DNA from: AWTP1-13 sp035550075 | Lineage (GTDB): Bacteria > Pseudomonadota > Alphaproteobacteria > Rhizobiales > Hyphomicrobiaceae | DNA length: 40,130 nt | Direction of reading: 5' to 3' | NCBI GenBank assembly: GCA_035550075.1 | Contig: DASZQG010000051.1 | Location: 1-40,130 of the forward strand | In this document: piece after piece, positions 16,330-23,646 of the stretch | How the letters are laid out: each line of letters begins with the position of its first letter | How positions within the stretch are numbered: position 1 is the stretch's first letter | Notes under the pieces: model-generated | Seen by the model: the letters and a program-made list of their open reading frames with translations, nothing else | Told to the model about the DNA's origin: nothing | The model's database searches: none | Position numbers and translations under genes: made by a program

Positions 16330-17217
16330 CTACGCCGCTTCCTTGCGCGCCGCCTGGCCGTCGCCGCCGCCTCCCAGCGTCTCGCGCTCGACCTCGTCGA
16401 TCGACGGACGCTCGTAGCCGGAGATCGTCTTGCGTCCGTGCTCCAGCGCCACCTGCGGCATGGCGCCGTTCATGAAGGCGAGCAGCGTCTGCTTGGTGAT
16501 GACGTAGAGGCGCATCTTCTTTTCGCGCACCGTCTTGATCTTGTTGGCGATGGGGGACACCACCGCATAGGAGAAGAAAATGCCGGCGAAGGTGCCGACC
16601 AGCGCGGCGCCGATCAGGTGGCCCAATACCTCCGGCGCCTGGTCGAGCGCTCCCATTGCCTTGATGACGCCGAGCACGGCGGCAACGATGCCGAGCGCCG
16701 GCAGCGCCTCCGAAATCGTCACCATGGAGTTGTAGGCCTTCAGCTTGTCGGTCTTGATGGTGAGGATCTCCTCATCCATCAGCGATTCGATCTCGTGGGT
16801 GCGCGCGTTGCCGATGATGATCAAACGGCAGTAGTCGCAAATGAAGGTCATCAGCTCGTCATTGGCGACGACACTGGGAAAATTCTGGAACAGCGGCGAC
16901 TTCTCGGGGTCGTCGAAGTGCGCCTCGACCTCGTTGCGCGGCTTGCTGCGCAACTCGCGCATCAGCGAGTAAAGAATGCCGAGAACGTCCAAATATTCGC
17001 GGCTGGTAGGCGCTGAATTCTTGAAGGCCTCCATCACGCCCTTGCCGGTGTCCTTGATCGTCTTCATCGGGTTGGCAACGACGAAGGTACCGAGGGCGGC
17101 GCCGCAAATGATGACGTATTCCCACGGCTGCCAGATGACGGTGACGTGCCCGCCCATGGCGACAAAGCCGCCAAGCATGCAGCCCAAGGTAATGACGAGG
17201 CCTATGATGATCGTCAC
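16330..17217 (-). CDS. motA: MotA, flagellar stator proton-channel protein
   Basis: MotA is the membrane stator subunit that pairs with MotB (encoded at 1.2-2.5 kb). The protein has 295 residues from a GTG at 17217 (TIIIGLVITLGCMLGGFVAM). That GTG has GGAGA seven bases upstream and gives the N-terminus expected for rhizobial MotA. The frame continues 135 bases further upstream to an ATG, but that would add a charged, non-homologous extension before the first helix. Four membrane helices are visible, two near the N-terminus and two at about residues 160-215 (EALPALGIVAAVLGVIKAMG; LVGTFAGIFFSYAVV). It is divergent from the DUF1217-flgF-fliI arm. Confidence 0.95.
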   Translation of the reverse strand: MTIIIGLVITLGCMLGGFVAMGGHVTVIWQPWEYVIICGAALGTFVVANPMKTIKDTGKGVMEAFKNSAPTSREYLDVLGILYSLMRELRSKPRNEVEAHFDDPEKSPLFQNFPSVVANDELMTFICDYCRLIIIGNARTHEIESLMDEEILTIKTDKLKAYNSMVTISEALPALGIVAAVLGVIKAMGALDQAPEVLGHLIGAALVGTFAGIFFSYAVVSPIANKIKTVREKKMRLYVITKQTLLAFMNGAMPQVALEHGRKTISGYERPSIDEVERETLGGGGDGQAARKEAA

Positions 17218-17372
17218 GCCGCGGTCTCCCAGTCGATCGGCCAATCTCCTGTAAACCGCGTTTCGCTTGCGTGAACCTGATTGCCGCAAAGCCGGCCCGG
17301 CGCTGCCCACGTCAGCCTCGGACAAGGCTGTTGCGTCAGCCTGGGGCAGCAACTTGCATGGGGCTTCGGGTT

Positions 17373-18155
17373 GTGCTGACCACCTTTGCTTCCTTGGGCC
17401 AGATCACCGCGAACATGACGCGGACTCTGGATGCGACCGCGGCCAAGCCGCAGGTGGCGCGCGAATCCGACTATTACCTCGCGCACATCCGCGACGTGAA
17501 ATCGATCGACGATTTCCTCAATGACGACAGGCTCTTCACCTATGCCATGAAGGCATGGGGCCTGGGCGACATGAGCTACGCCAAGGCGTTCATGCGCAAG
17601 GTTCTGACCGAGGGCACCGACTCGCAGGAAAGCTTCGCCAACAAACTTTCTGATTCGCGCTATCGCGATTTTGCGAATGTCTTCAACTTCAAGGCCTTTG
17701 GATCTGCGACGACAGCGTTCGACAAGACCCAGCAGGGCACCGTCGACATGTACGTGCGCCAGACCATGGAAGAGGACGTGGGCACGCAGAACGAAGGCGT
17801 TCGGCTCGGGTTGTACTTCGAGCGCAAGGCGACGTCGATCAAGACTCCCCTGCAGATCCTTGCCGACCCGGCGCTGCTCAAAGTGGTGCAGACGGCGCTG
17901 CGGCTGCCCGTCACCATGTCGCTGCTCGACATCGACAAGCAGGTGGACATGATCTCGGCCAAGCTCGATGTCGCCGACTTCCAGGACCCGGACAAGCTCG
18001 CGAAGTTTCTCAGGGGTTTTGCCTCCCTCTACGACCTCGACAATCCGCAGACGACCTCCGCAACCCCTTCGATCCTGTTTTCCCAGCCGCTGGAAACGGG
18101 CATCGGCGCGGATCTTCTCGCCAGCCTGCAGAACCTGAAGCTTGGGGGAATCTGA
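17373..18155 (+). CDS. DUF1217 family protein of the flagellar cluster
   Basis: This soluble protein of about 260 residues matches the DUF1217 family found next to flgF in rhizobial flagellar clusters. The conserved features are ARESDYYLAHIRDVKSIDDF, then DDRLFTYAMKAWGLGDMSYA and KAFMRKVLTEG. The biochemical role is not established to my knowledge. I place the start at GTG 17373, where the family's short N-terminus would begin. ATG 17358 and an upstream ATG at 17271 are in frame. The gene ends three bases before flgF, so the two are very likely co-transcribed. Confidence 0.82.
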   Translation: MLTTFASLGQITANMTRTLDATAAKPQVARESDYYLAHIRDVKSIDDFLNDDRLFTYAMKAWGLGDMSYAKAFMRKVLTEGTDSQESFANKLSDSRYRDFANVFNFKAFGSATTAFDKTQQGTVDMYVRQTMEEDVGTQNEGVRLGLYFERKATSIKTPLQILADPALLKVVQTALRLPVTMSLLDIDKQVDMISAKLDVADFQDPDKLAKFLRGFASLYDLDNPQTTSATPSILFSQPLETGIGADLLASLQNLKLGGI

Positions 18156-18158
18156 GGG

Positions 18159-18884
18159 ATGGAAACGAGCCTTTACGTCGCGCTCTCCGCGCAAATGGCT
18201 CTGCAGAAGCGGCTCGATACCATCGCCAACAACGTGGCGAATGCTTCGACCGCCGGGTTTCGCGCCGAGGAGGTCAAGTTCGAGACCTTTCTTTCCAACG
18301 CCTCCCCCGACCCGATCGCGTTTGCCACCGAGGGCAAGACGTTTCTGTCGCGCCAATCCGGCGAGTTCGTGCGCACCGATAATCTGCTCGATGTCGCCGT
18401 CTCCGGCGATGCCTGGATGGCGATCCAGACGCCCGCCGGCCGCGTCTATACGCGCGATGGCCGCATGCGCATCGCACCATCGGGCGAATTGCAGACGCTG
18501 AACGGCTATCCCGTTCTCGACGTCAGCGGCGCCTCCCTGCTGGTGGACCCCAACGGCGGCCCGCTGCGCATCGCGCGGGATGGCACCATCACGCAAGACA
18601 AGCGGCCCGTCGGCGCGATCGGGATCTTCAACATCGACGCCAACGCCAACCTGCAGCGCTTCGAAAATTCCGGTGTGATCCCCGATCAGACCGCCACGCC
18701 GGTGCTCGACTTCACCAAGACCGGCGTGCAGCAGGGCTTCGTGGAACGGGCCAACGTCAATCCCGTCATGGAGATGACCCGGCTGATCATGGTGCAGCGC
18801 GCCTTCGAAGCCGTCACCAACCAGATCAACGCCTCCGAAGCCACGCTGCAAGATGCGATCAAGAGCCTCGGCGCGACCAGCTAA
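18159..18884 (+). CDS. flgF: FlgF, proximal rod protein
   Basis: FlgF is a rod subunit. The protein has 241 residues. The N-terminal rod motif is LQKRLDTIANNVANASTAGF. The core contains LDVAVSGDAWMAIQTPAGRV and YTRDGRMRIAPSGELQTLNG. The C-terminal rod helix is ERANVNPVMEMTRLIMVQRA. It is in the rhizobial order DUF1217-flgF-fliI. Confidence 0.95.
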   Translation: METSLYVALSAQMALQKRLDTIANNVANASTAGFRAEEVKFETFLSNASPDPIAFATEGKTFLSRQSGEFVRTDNLLDVAVSGDAWMAIQTPAGRVYTRDGRMRIAPSGELQTLNGYPVLDVSGASLLVDPNGGPLRIARDGTITQDKRPVGAIGIFNIDANANLQRFENSGVIPDQTATPVLDFTKTGVQQGFVERANVNPVMEMTRLIMVQRAFEAVTNQINASEATLQDAIKSLGATS

Positions 18885-18941
18885 TCGGCCCTCCCGACGC
18901 GCTGAGCGGCAGTGCGCGGCAACAACGACCAGCGAGAGCCC

Positions 18942-20321
18942 ATGAGCAGCACCGCGACGCAACCGCCCGCGCACGCCCTCGACCGGCTCAACAGCCTGCT
19001 GTCCTCCAGCGACCCCCGCCTCCTCAAGGTGCGCGCAGGTGGCGTCGTCAGCGAGGTGACTTCCGCCTACTGCCGGGTGTCCGGCCTGTCGCGCCTCGTC
19101 AAGCTTGGCGAATGCGTGGAGCTGGACAGCGGCAGCCACTCGCAACTGGGCGAGGTCGTGCGCATCGACGGCAATGGCGTGACGGTCAAACCGTTCGAGA
19201 CGGCGATTCAGGCGGGGCTCGGAACGCGCGTGTGGCGCCGGGGGCTCGTGACCATCAATCCCGACCGGTCATGGAAAGGCCGCATCGTCAACGCGCTCGG
19301 CGCACCGGTGGATGGCGCGGGTCCCTTGCTGCAAGGCTCGCAGCCCATGACCGCCGATCGCGTCCCGCCGTCGCCGATGCGCCGGCAGCGTATCCGCCAT
19401 GGGCTCAAGACGGGCGTCAAGGCCATCGACCTGTTCTGCCCGATCTGCGCCGGGCAGCGCATCGGCATCTTTGCCGGCTCCGGGGTCGGCAAGTCGACCT
19501 TGCTGGCGATGCTCGCCCGTTCGCGCGGCTTTGACACCACGGTGGTCGCCCTCGTCGGCGAGCGCGGACGCGAAGTGCGCGAATTCCTGGAAGAGGCCTT
19601 TGCCGAGCAGCGATCGCGCGCGGTCATCGTGGTCGCCACCGGCGACGAAAGCCCGATGATGCGGCGGCTGGCGCCGAGGACCGCCATGGGTATTGCGGAA
19701 TACTTCCGCGACCTGGGCGACAATGTGCTGTTCGTGGTCGACTCCGTGACGCGCTACGCGCACGCGGCGCGCGACGTCGCGCTCGCTGCCGGCGAACCGC
19801 CGGTGGCGCGAGGCTATACGCCAAGCGTCTTCAGCGAGCTGCCGAAATTTCTCGAGCGCGCCGGGCCGGGCGTGGAGGGCACCGGCTCGATCACGGGCGT
19901 ATTCGCCGTTCTGGTCGACGGCGACGACCACAACGATCCCGTTGCCGATAATATCCGCGGCACGCTCGACGGCCACATCGTTCTCGACCGCACCATCGCC
20001 GACCAGGGACGGTATCCGGCGATCAATGTGCTGACCTCGATTTCGCGGTTGGCCAACACCGTGTGGACCGCCGACCAGCGGAAGCTGATCACCACCCTGA
20101 AGGCGATGATCGCGCACTACGAGGATACCCGCGACCTGCGCCTGATGGGCGGATACAGCACCGGCACCGATCCGGAGCTCGATCGGGCGATCCAGATCGT
20201 GCCGATCGTCTACAACGCCATGAAGCAGACGCCCGACGAGCCGATCAGTCTCGACGTATTTCAGGACATCGCGCGCGCCCTTGCCCCCGACGCACCCGCG
20301 GCTGCTTCCCAACGCGCCTAG
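18942..20321 (+). CDS. fliI: FliI, flagellum-specific export ATPase
   Basis: FliI is the cytoplasmic ATPase of the flagellar type III export system and resembles F1-beta. The protein has 459 residues from ATG 18942. A GTG at 18912 is in frame but has no clear ribosome site. The Walker A motif GSGVGKST lies at about residues 179-186. The Walker B region is DNVLFVVDSVTRYAHAARDV. The family block ARGYTPSVFSELPKFLERAG and the arginine-finger region also match. Its partner FliH-like protein is encoded at 2.5-3.1 kb. Confidence 0.97.
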   Translation: MSSTATQPPAHALDRLNSLLSSSDPRLLKVRAGGVVSEVTSAYCRVSGLSRLVKLGECVELDSGSHSQLGEVVRIDGNGVTVKPFETAIQAGLGTRVWRRGLVTINPDRSWKGRIVNALGAPVDGAGPLLQGSQPMTADRVPPSPMRRQRIRHGLKTGVKAIDLFCPICAGQRIGIFAGSGVGKSTLLAMLARSRGFDTTVVALVGERGREVREFLEEAFAEQRSRAVIVVATGDESPMMRRLAPRTAMGIAEYFRDLGDNVLFVVDSVTRYAHAARDVALAAGEPPVARGYTPSVFSELPKFLERAGPGVEGTGSITGVFAVLVDGDDHNDPVADNIRGTLDGHIVLDRTIADQGRYPAINVLTSISRLANTVWTADQRKLITTLKAMIAHYEDTRDLRLMGGYSTGTDPELDRAIQIVPIVYNAMKQTPDEPISLDVFQDIARALAPDAPAAASQRA

Positions 20322-20774
20322 TGCAGGGCAAGCCGCCTGCGGCAGGGAGCTGCGCCAGCCGCGCCGCAGCGGTTTGTCGCGGCACATAAATCCGAGCCAG
20401 ATCAGACGGATTGGCGAGGCGAAAATTGCTCAAAATTCGCCCCGCCGAGGCACCTGCTTCCAGCAGGAATGAGGCGCGGGGAGCGGTTTTCTACCGCAGT
20501 GCACCATGGTCAGTGGTCACCGGTTGTGCTCACGCTACGCGCGGTGAGGGATATCCCACATAACGTCCATAATTTTCAGAGGTTTGCAAAACATCAGCAG
20601 GCGGATGGACCTCACGCTCCATTCACGTTTCCCTCTTATTTGATCACCGTTCATCACGGGTGCGTGAGGGGTCTTTTCGCTGTCGCAAACAGCTCCATAT
20701 CAGGACCACGCGAGCCGAGACGGGTCGCGGAAAACAGAAGCAGAGTTCAGCGCAAGCCCTGAAGGATGAAATCC
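20322..20774 (+). other. Long intergenic region upstream of the micropeptide genes
   Basis: About 450 bases without a convincing gene; the left part may terminate fliI and the right part should carry the micropeptide promoter. GC is visibly lower than in the genes around it. It holds the octamer CTCACGCT at 20529-20536 and 20611-20618, with an inverted copy GCGTGAGG at 20662-20669 pairing with CCTCACGC at 20610-20617. I find no sigma-70 promoter with both boxes in good spacing. A 97-residue open frame here (20469-20762) has no protein-like composition and no ribosome site. Confidence 0.6.
20440..20490 (+). terminator. Possible fliI terminator
   Basis: Nested inverted repeats: CCTGCT/AGCAGG (20453-20458 with 20462-20467, 3-base loop) inside an outer CCCCGCC/GGCGCGGGG arm with a two-base bulge. 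They are followed by AGCGGTTTTCT. The short T run and imperfect outer stem make it a moderate candidate. Confidence 0.4.
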
Positions 20775-20894
20775 ATGAAGACCATTCTTTCGACCCTGAT
20801 TGCCCTGTCGGTCCTCGCCGGTGTTGCGGCGGCTCCGGCCAGCGCTCTCACCCCGCAAGAGATCTGGAAGCAGATCGACAGCAACCCCGCGTAA
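20775..20894 (+). CDS. Secreted micropeptide precursor, copy 1 of 3
   Basis: A 39-residue precursor of unknown function, too short for most gene finders. It has a complete signal peptide: MK(T), a hydrophobic core (ILSTLIALSVLAGVAA) and an Ala-X-Ala-type site (APASA). A predicted mature peptide of 15 residues follows, LTPQEIWKQIDSNPA. AAGGA lies eight bases before the ATG at 20775; an in-frame ATG at 20766 is less well placed. It is the first of three tandem paralogues with start-to-start distances of 155 and 161 bases. The mature peptide is amphipathic with no cysteine, so a structural, signalling or membrane-active role is open. Confidence 0.85.
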   Translation: MKTILSTLIALSVLAGVAAAPASALTPQEIWKQIDSNPA

Positions 20895-20929
20895 GTCCCC
20901 ACCAACACACTCAAGTTAGGAGAAAGACC

Positions 20930-21046
20930 ATGAAGACCATCGTTTCCGCCCTGATTGCCCTGTCGGTTCTGGGCGCCGTTGCGGCCCCGGCCAGCGCGCT
21001 GACCCCGCAGGAGATCTGGAAGCAGATCGACAGCAACCCCGCGTAA
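20930..21046 (+). CDS. Secreted micropeptide precursor, copy 2 of 3
   Basis: A 38-residue precursor of unknown function. The signal peptide (MKTIVSALIALSVLGAVAAP, then ASA) is like that of copy 1 but one residue shorter and with four substitutions. The predicted mature peptide is identical in protein sequence to copy 1 (LTPQEIWKQIDSNPA), with only two synonymous base differences, and the last 36 bases including the stop are identical. The ribosome site AGGAGA lies in a leader (ACTCAAGTTAGGAGA, 20909-20923) that is shared with copy 3. Confidence 0.85.
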   Translation: MKTIVSALIALSVLGAVAAPASALTPQEIWKQIDSNPA

Positions 21047-21090
21047 CCCACACAAGCACAGTCACAACAAACTCAAGTCAGGAGATGATC

Positions 21091-21207
21091 ATGAAAACCC
21101 TCGTTTCCGCGCTCGTCGCCCTCTCGGTTCTGGGTGCCGTCGCAGCTCCGGCCAGCGCCTTCAGCGCCAAGGAGTTCTTCAAGCAGGTCGAGCAGAACAC
21201 GCCTTAA
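21091..21207 (+). CDS. Secreted micropeptide precursor, copy 3 of 3 (diverged)
   Basis: A 38-residue precursor of unknown function. The signal peptide (MKTLVSALVALSVLGAVAAP, then ASA) is nearly that of copy 2. The predicted mature peptide is diverged but of the same length: FSAKEFFKQVEQNTP. Positions kept across the copies are an aromatic or aliphatic first residue, E5, an aromatic at 7, KQ at 8-9 and N13. The leader ACTCAAGTCAGGAGA (21071-21085) matches that of copy 2 in 14 of 15 bases. An in-frame ATG six bases upstream (21085) overlaps the ribosome site, so 21091 is the better start. A strong terminator follows 20 bases after the stop. Confidence 0.85.
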   Translation: MKTLVSALVALSVLGAVAAPASAFSAKEFFKQVEQNTP

Positions 21208-21226
21208 TCGACCGCTGAGACAGACA

Positions 21227-21266
21227 AAGAAGCCCGCGGCCTACCGCCGCGGGCTTCTTGCTTTTG
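21227..21266 (+). terminator. Strong terminator after the micropeptide array (bidirectional)
   Basis: A perfect 14-bp stem (21227-21240 with 21246-21259, loop CTACC) is followed by GCTTTTG on the + strand. The A-rich left flank gives T-rich sequence on the minus strand, so it can also end the convergent DUF6494 transcript. Confidence 0.92.
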
Positions 21267-21300
21267 CCTGGTCCGCAGATGATCGAGGCGGACCCGCTGC

Positions 21301-21489
21301 CTAGCCGAGGTCGATCTCTCCCTCGACGACGTGGTTGAGGCTGGTCCCCGGCGCGGTAAGCTGCATTTTCACCTTGAGCTTGCCGCCACCGCCCTTCTCG
21401 CGCACGACCCGTTCGATCTCGCGCTGCGACGTGACGCCCACCTGCTTGAGGAACTTCCTGAGCGATAGGTTGAATTTCTCTTCGTCCAT
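21301..21489 (-). CDS. DUF6494 family small protein
   Basis: A 62-residue soluble protein whose sequence resembles the DUF6494 family of small alphaproteobacterial proteins. The N-terminal helix MDEEKFNLSLRKFLKQVGVT, then SQREIERVVREK, is the recognisable part. A Gly-rich turn (GGGGK) and a beta-rich C-terminus (LNHVVEGEIDLG) follow. No function is known to me. It faces the micropeptide array across a shared terminator and is divergent from moaA. The reading frame stays open far upstream, but only because that strand is antisense to moaA; the ATG at 21489 gives the family length. Confidence 0.8.
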   Translation of the reverse strand: MDEEKFNLSLRKFLKQVGVTSQREIERVVREKGGGGKLKVKMQLTAPGTSLNHVVEGEIDLG

Positions 21490-21593
21490 GGACCTCTCCG
21501 AACCCTGTGCCGCACGCGTTTTCGGCAAACCGGCCAAACGTAGCGGCTGGCGTGGCGCGCCCGCCTCTGGAGGTTCAACCCGCCACATGCCAT

Positions 21594-21599
21594 TATAAT
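21594..21599 (+). promoter_or_regulatory. Candidate -10 box for moaA
   Basis: A perfect TATAAT in an AT-rich patch (CATTATAATA) that stands out from the GC-rich surroundings, about 45 bases upstream of the moaA start. No good -35 box lies at 17 bases. ATTATAAT is palindromic, so a minus-strand -10 for the DUF6494 gene is also possible. Confidence 0.4.
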
Positions 21600-21645
21600 A
21601 GGCAACAAGCGGAAAATACTCGATCCTTCGGAGGGATCCCCGCGC

Positions 21646-22692
21646 GTGGATACTGGCGCTGAAATGCAGGATTCGTTCCGTCCAGCCGAAGCCGGGCCCG
21701 CGCTGGTCGACCCGTTCGGCCGGCATGTGACCTATCTGCGCGTATCCGTCACGGACCGGTGCGATTTCCGCTGCACCTACTGCATGGCGGAACACATGAC
21801 GTTCCTGCCCAAGCGCGACCTGCTGACGCTGGAGGAGCTTGATCGCGTCTGTTCGGGCTTTGTACGCCGGGGCGTCCGCAAGCTGCGCATTACCGGCGGC
21901 GAGCCGCTGGTGCGAAAGAACATTCTTTGGCTTTTCCAGTCGCTCTCGCGCCATCTCCGGGATGGCATGCTGGACGAGCTGACGCTGACCACCAACGGCA
22001 GCCAGCTTCCCAAGTATGCGCAGCAGCTTCGCGATGCGGGTGTCCGCCGCATCAATATCTCCCTCGACACGCTGCAGCCCGATCGCTTCAGGGCCATCAC
22101 GCGCTGGGGCGACTTCGGCCAGGTGATGGCCGGCCTGGAGGCCGCGGAAAGGGCCGGTCTCGCCGTCAAGCTCAATGCCGTCGCGCTGAAGGGCGTCAAC
22201 GAGGACGAGTTCGACGACCTGATCCGGTTCGCCCACGGCCGCGGCTTCGACCTGACGCTGATCGAGACCATGCCGATGGGCGACATCGACGGCGACCGCA
22301 CCGACCAGTACCTGCCGCTGTCGATCGTGCGTGCCCGGCTGATGGACCGCTGGACACTGGAGGACATCCCGCTCAGCACCGGTGGCCCGGCCCGCTACGT
22401 GCGCATCAAGGAAACCGGCGGTCGCCTCGGCTTCATCACGCCGATGACTCACAACTTCTGCGAGGGCTGCAACCGCGTGCGCCTCACGTGCACCGGCACG
22501 CTGTACATGTGCCTCGGCCAGAACGACGCCGCCGACCTGCGCACTCCGCTGCGCACCTCCACCGGCGACGCGGCACTGTTCAAGGCCATCGACGAGGCCA
22601 TCTCGCGCAAGCCCAAGGGCCACGATTTCGTCATCGACCGCCGCACACGCCAACCGGCGGTCGCCCGCCACATGAGCGTCACCGGGGGCTGA
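21646..22692 (+). CDS. moaA: MoaA, GTP 3',8-cyclase (molybdenum cofactor biosynthesis)
   Basis: This radical SAM enzyme converts GTP to 3',8-cyclo-7,8-dihydro-GTP, the first step to molybdopterin. The protein has 348 residues. The SAM-binding iron-sulfur motif CDFRCTYC gives C39, C43 and C46. The GGEP motif (RITGGEPLVR) follows. The C-terminal second cluster uses C272, C275 and C289 (FCEGCNRVRLTCTGTLYMC). The extreme C-terminus RHMSVTGG carries the GG end that reaches the active site. The start is GTG 21646 with GGAGG upstream; ATG 21664 is the alternative. No other Moco gene is adjacent. Confidence 0.96.
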   Translation: MDTGAEMQDSFRPAEAGPALVDPFGRHVTYLRVSVTDRCDFRCTYCMAEHMTFLPKRDLLTLEELDRVCSGFVRRGVRKLRITGGEPLVRKNILWLFQSLSRHLRDGMLDELTLTTNGSQLPKYAQQLRDAGVRRINISLDTLQPDRFRAITRWGDFGQVMAGLEAAERAGLAVKLNAVALKGVNEDEFDDLIRFAHGRGFDLTLIETMPMGDIDGDRTDQYLPLSIVRARLMDRWTLEDIPLSTGGPARYVRIKETGGRLGFITPMTHNFCEGCNRVRLTCTGTLYMCLGQNDAADLRTPLRTSTGDAALFKAIDEAISRKPKGHDFVIDRRTRQPAVARHMSVTGG

Positions 22693-22731
22693 TCCCGAGC
22701 GCCTTCCTCTCACCTCCGGCTCGTTTGCACC

Positions 22732-23646
22732 GTGACCGAGAACCTGCGCGGCATCCTGGCGGTCCTGATCGGCTCCTTTGCCTTCGTGCTGAACGACGCC
22801 TTCGTGAAGCTGGTCTCGGCCGAACTGCCGTCGGGTGAGATCATCGTGCTGCGCGGCGTGCTCGCCACCATCATGCTGACCGGTGGCGCGATCGCCATGG
22901 GTGCGATGCGCCCGCTGCGGCTGCTTCTCACCCCCATGATGATCGTGCGCCTTGCCGCAGCCGCCGGCGCGACCGCGTTCATCGTGCTGTCGGTGCGCTA
23001 CCTGCCCCTCGCCATCGTCAACTGCGTGCTGCAGGTGACGCCGCTGGCCGTTACCGCCGGGGCGGCGGTGGTGTACGGCGAGAAGGTGGGCTGGCGGCGC
23101 TGGGCAGCGGCGCTGGCGGGCTTTCTCGGCGTCGTGCTGATCGTGCAGCCGGGCGGCGGCACGTTCGGCGCGGCGGCCGTCCTGCTGCTGATAGCCTTAT
23201 GCTTCACCACGCTGCGCGACCTCACGACGCGCGGCATCCACGCCGGAGTGCCCTCCACCTTCGTGGCGGCCGGCAGCGCAGCATCCATCACCCTGTCGGG
23301 CTTCGCGATTGCGCCATTCGATGCCGCCTGGTCCTCGCCCTCGTCATGGGCATGGGGGCTGATGACGCTTTCGGCCGCCTGCCAGTTCATCGCCAATATC
23401 CTCGTCATCATGGCGCTGCGCACGGGAGAGATCGCCGTGGTGGCCCCCTTCCGCTACGGTGCGGTACCCCTTTCCATATTCCTGGGCTGGCTGTGGTGGG
23501 GCGACGTTCCCAACGCGCTGTCCACCGCCGGCATCGGCTTGGTGATGGCGGCGGGCCTCTATACGCTGCACCGGGAACGCCATGGATTGAAACTGGTGCG
23601 CGCGCCCGCCGCCGCCGCCGTGACCGAACGGAGCATCACCCCGTGA
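22732..23646 (+). CDS. EamA-family (DMT) membrane transporter
   Basis: A 304-residue integral membrane protein with about ten hydrophobic helices in two repeats, as in the drug/metabolite transporter superfamily. The first repeat starts with RGILAVLIGSFAFVLNDAFV, and conserved YLPLAIVNCVLQVTPLAVTA lies in its fourth to fifth helix region. The second repeat ends FRYGAVPLSIFLGWLWWGDV. Translation starts at GTG 22732. The substrate cannot be read from the sequence. Its stop overlaps the start of the aldolase gene as GTGA, so the two are coupled and may handle the same compound. Confidence 0.88.
   Translation: MTENLRGILAVLIGSFAFVLNDAFVKLVSAELPSGEIIVLRGVLATIMLTGGAIAMGAMRPLRLLLTPMMIVRLAAAAGATAFIVLSVRYLPLAIVNCVLQVTPLAVTAGAAVVYGEKVGWRRWAAALAGFLGVVLIVQPGGGTFGAAAVLLLIALCFTTLRDLTTRGIHAGVPSTFVAAGSAASITLSGFAIAPFDAAWSSPSSWAWGLMTLSAACQFIANILVIMALRTGEIAVVAPFRYGAVPLSIFLGWLWWGDVPNALSTAGIGLVMAAGLYTLHRERHGLKLVRAPAAAAVTERSITP

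Noticed and set aside
17218..17372. Divergent motA / DUF1217 intergenic region as a readable promoter
   Set aside because: It must contain promoters for both arms. However, I could not find sigma-70, sigma-54 (-24/-12) or CtrA-type motifs good enough to report.
20469..20762. A 97-residue open frame upstream of the micropeptides
   Set aside because: No ribosome site, no recognisable domain, and His/Arg/Pro composition typical of chance frames in this GC-rich DNA. Treated as non-coding.
20660..21046. A single 128-residue frame covering micropeptide copies 1 and 2
   Set aside because: Only its last 38 residues, which are copy 2, look like protein. The upstream part reads copy 1 out of frame, has no ribosome site and is highly basic.
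21490..22713. Long minus-strand extension of the DUF6494 frame, antisense to moaA
   Set aside because: moaA on the + strand has complete catalytic motifs. The opposite frame is open only because of high GC.
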